Assembly: GCA_964019695.1 (NCBI GenBank)
Contig: OZ026531.1
Span: 10,072,593 to 10,136,592, forward strand
Direction: 5' to 3'
Source of the DNA: Loripinus fragilis
Taxonomy: Eukaryota > Mollusca > Bivalvia > Lucinida > Lucinidae
Length of the DNA stretch: 64,000 nt
Below the pieces are notes generated by a model, which made no database searches, was not told where the DNA came from, and saw only the letters and a list, made by a program, of their open reading frames with translations. Position 1 is the first letter of the stretch; each line of letters begins with the position of its first letter. Below, piece by piece: positions 62,691 through 64,000 of this stretch. The translations under genes were made by a program, and so were the position numbers.

Positions 62691-64000
62691 GAGTGGGCTA
62701 AGATTTGCTTAGGTACTGCTGGTGTTGGAGTAATTGTGGCGGAGAAGTGGATAGAGAAGGTATTTGAGGTCAAGCGAGTCTCCGACCGGATCATCCTGGT
62801 GAAGATTATAGTGAGTCAGCGAGTGCTTTGTTTTCTGTCTGTCTACGCCCCACAGTGTGGTCTCAGTGATTCTGTAAAGGATCTATTCTACGACCAACTT
62901 AGGGCTGTGACTGCAATGATCCCAGCATCTGAATTCCTCATTCCATGTGGCGATTGGAATGGACATGTAGGCAGTACAGGCTCAAGTTACAAAGAAGTTC
63001 ATGGAGGCTATGGGTATGGCAAGCCAGATAGTGAGGGTGAGAGGATCTTGGAATATGCACTAGCATATGACCTATTCCTCGGTAACACATGTTTCAAGAA
63101 ACGTGACAGTCACCTCATCACATACAGGTCCGGTAATACAGCAACCCAGATAGACTTTGTGTTATTTCGAAAGAGCCTGCGCAAACTTGTTATGGATGTG
63201 AAGGTGATTCCTGGAGAGGAGGTTGCTCTGCAGCATCAGCTCCTTGTGTGCGACATGATGATTGATATACCGCCCCAAATCAAGCACAAATTCACCCCAC
63301 GTCCAAAAGTGTGGAAGCTCAGAGATCCTCAAACGTGTAGCCGATTCCAGGAAGTCTTCAAGGCACATGTGCCCGCCGTGGAAACTGAAGCGGCTACAAC
63401 AACTGAGGAAATCTGGGCGAAACTCAAGACAGGTTTGCTGAAGACAACAGAGGAGGTGTGTGGCACAACAAAGCCCCACCGATGGCGACGTGAAACTTGG
63501 TGGTGGAATAAGGAAGTGGATGATGCCATCACAGCCAAGCGCCAAGCTTTCAAAGCATGGAATGCTGGCAAATGCACACGGGCATCATATAACTCTGCCA
63601 AGGGCATCTCCAGACGTGTGGTGCACCATGCACGCCACGAAGCAGACAAGGTGGTCTATGATGGCATTGACCACAAGTCGTCTGATATCTTCCGCCTCGC
63701 CAACCAGATGAGGAAAGAGAATGTTGATGTTGTAGGTGACAAGCCAGTGAAGAATGACGCTGGGGAAATGTCAATGAGCGAGGAGGCAAAGCAGAATGCG
63801 TGGGCTGAACATTACGAAAGGCTCAACGTTGAATTTGACTGGGACCCTGATCATCTGTCCAACGAACCACCATTAGAAGGACCGCCTATCCCAATCACTA
63901 TTGACATGGTGAAGAAGGCCATCTCAAAGATGAAGTCCGGCAAAGCTGCAGGTCCTTCAGGCATAGTGGTGGAGATGATCAAAGCAGCAGGTGATACAGG
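62691..64000 (+). CDS. Non-LTR retrotransposon ORF, 5'-truncated: APE endonuclease and start of RT
   Basis: Open in one frame from after TAA 62688 to the window end, about 436 codons; coding resemblance begins at about GTAGVGVIVAEKWIEKV (62712). Endonuclease motifs: LSVYAPQCG, CGDWNGHVG (catalytic Asp and Asn), TQIDFVLFRK, and ALQHQLLVCD with the C-terminal His. A linker follows with WWWNKEVDDAI, then the RT entry motif KAISKMKSGKAAGPSGI. The N-terminal endonuclease strands are missing, the usual product of incomplete reverse transcription. Similar proteins are often labelled craniofacial development protein 2-like; the clade is RTE-like or a neighbour (not resolved). It lies in the intron after exon 17, same strand as the gene. 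Confidence 0.85.

Overview
The window is animal nuclear DNA, most likely from a marine bivalve or other mollusc (inference). The evidence is AT-rich sequence, a host gene cut into many short exons with clean GT-AG introns, tRNA-derived SINEs, dense fold-back MITEs and nested transposons. There is no bacterial-type gene layout.

Region 1 (1-13275) is a decayed Ty3/gypsy LTR retrotransposon on the + strand. Its pol is split by a 6.37-kb Mutator-like (Phantom-type) DNA transposon at 568-6933, which has ~115-bp terminal inverted repeats, a perfect 9-bp target duplication and an uninterrupted transposase exon on the - strand. Pol resumes with RT (active site YIGD), RNase H, integrase and a GPY/F motif. 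A downstream ORF with a chromodomain is broken by two in-frame stops. Gag and protease are missing: a 43-bp LTR-like piece is joined directly to the middle of pol at the window start.

Region 2 (13276-18464) is intergenic or upstream sequence with MITE and SINE fragments and no gene I can support.

Region 3 (18465-62546, continuing beyond the window) is one host gene on the + strand. Seventeen exons whose phases all agree (1479 coding nt, 493 codons) encode the N-terminal part of a WD40-repeat protein resembling the WDR87/WDR97 group. Its introns total about 42 kb and are packed with repeats: at least ten fold-back MITE families, three SINE groups, a ~98-bp satellite inside a 5.3-kb inverted-repeat element, and a 1.8-kb minisatellite. 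Several introns carry tandem duplications of the gene's own splice sites, and one carries a degenerate copy of a whole exon.

Inside the intron between exons 16 and 17, antisense to the gene, sits a young 6.97-kb LTR element (55048-62016). Its LTRs are nearly identical and it has a 4-bp TSD, a PBS-like site and a polypurine tract. It encodes a Gag with an N-terminal ComEA-like helix-hairpin-helix and a Q-rich second ORF, but no protease, RT, RNase H or integrase that I can find. From one end to the other it is studded with about 25 short hairpins whose stems differ but complement themselves around a constant hexanucleotide loop NNNTGC (GCANNN in the sense RNA). This is the most unusual signal in the window. 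The Ty3 element carries an analogous array of hexaloop hairpins in its third ORF.

Region 4 (62691-64000) is the 5'-truncated start of a non-LTR retrotransposon (APE endonuclease plus the beginning of RT) that runs off the window.
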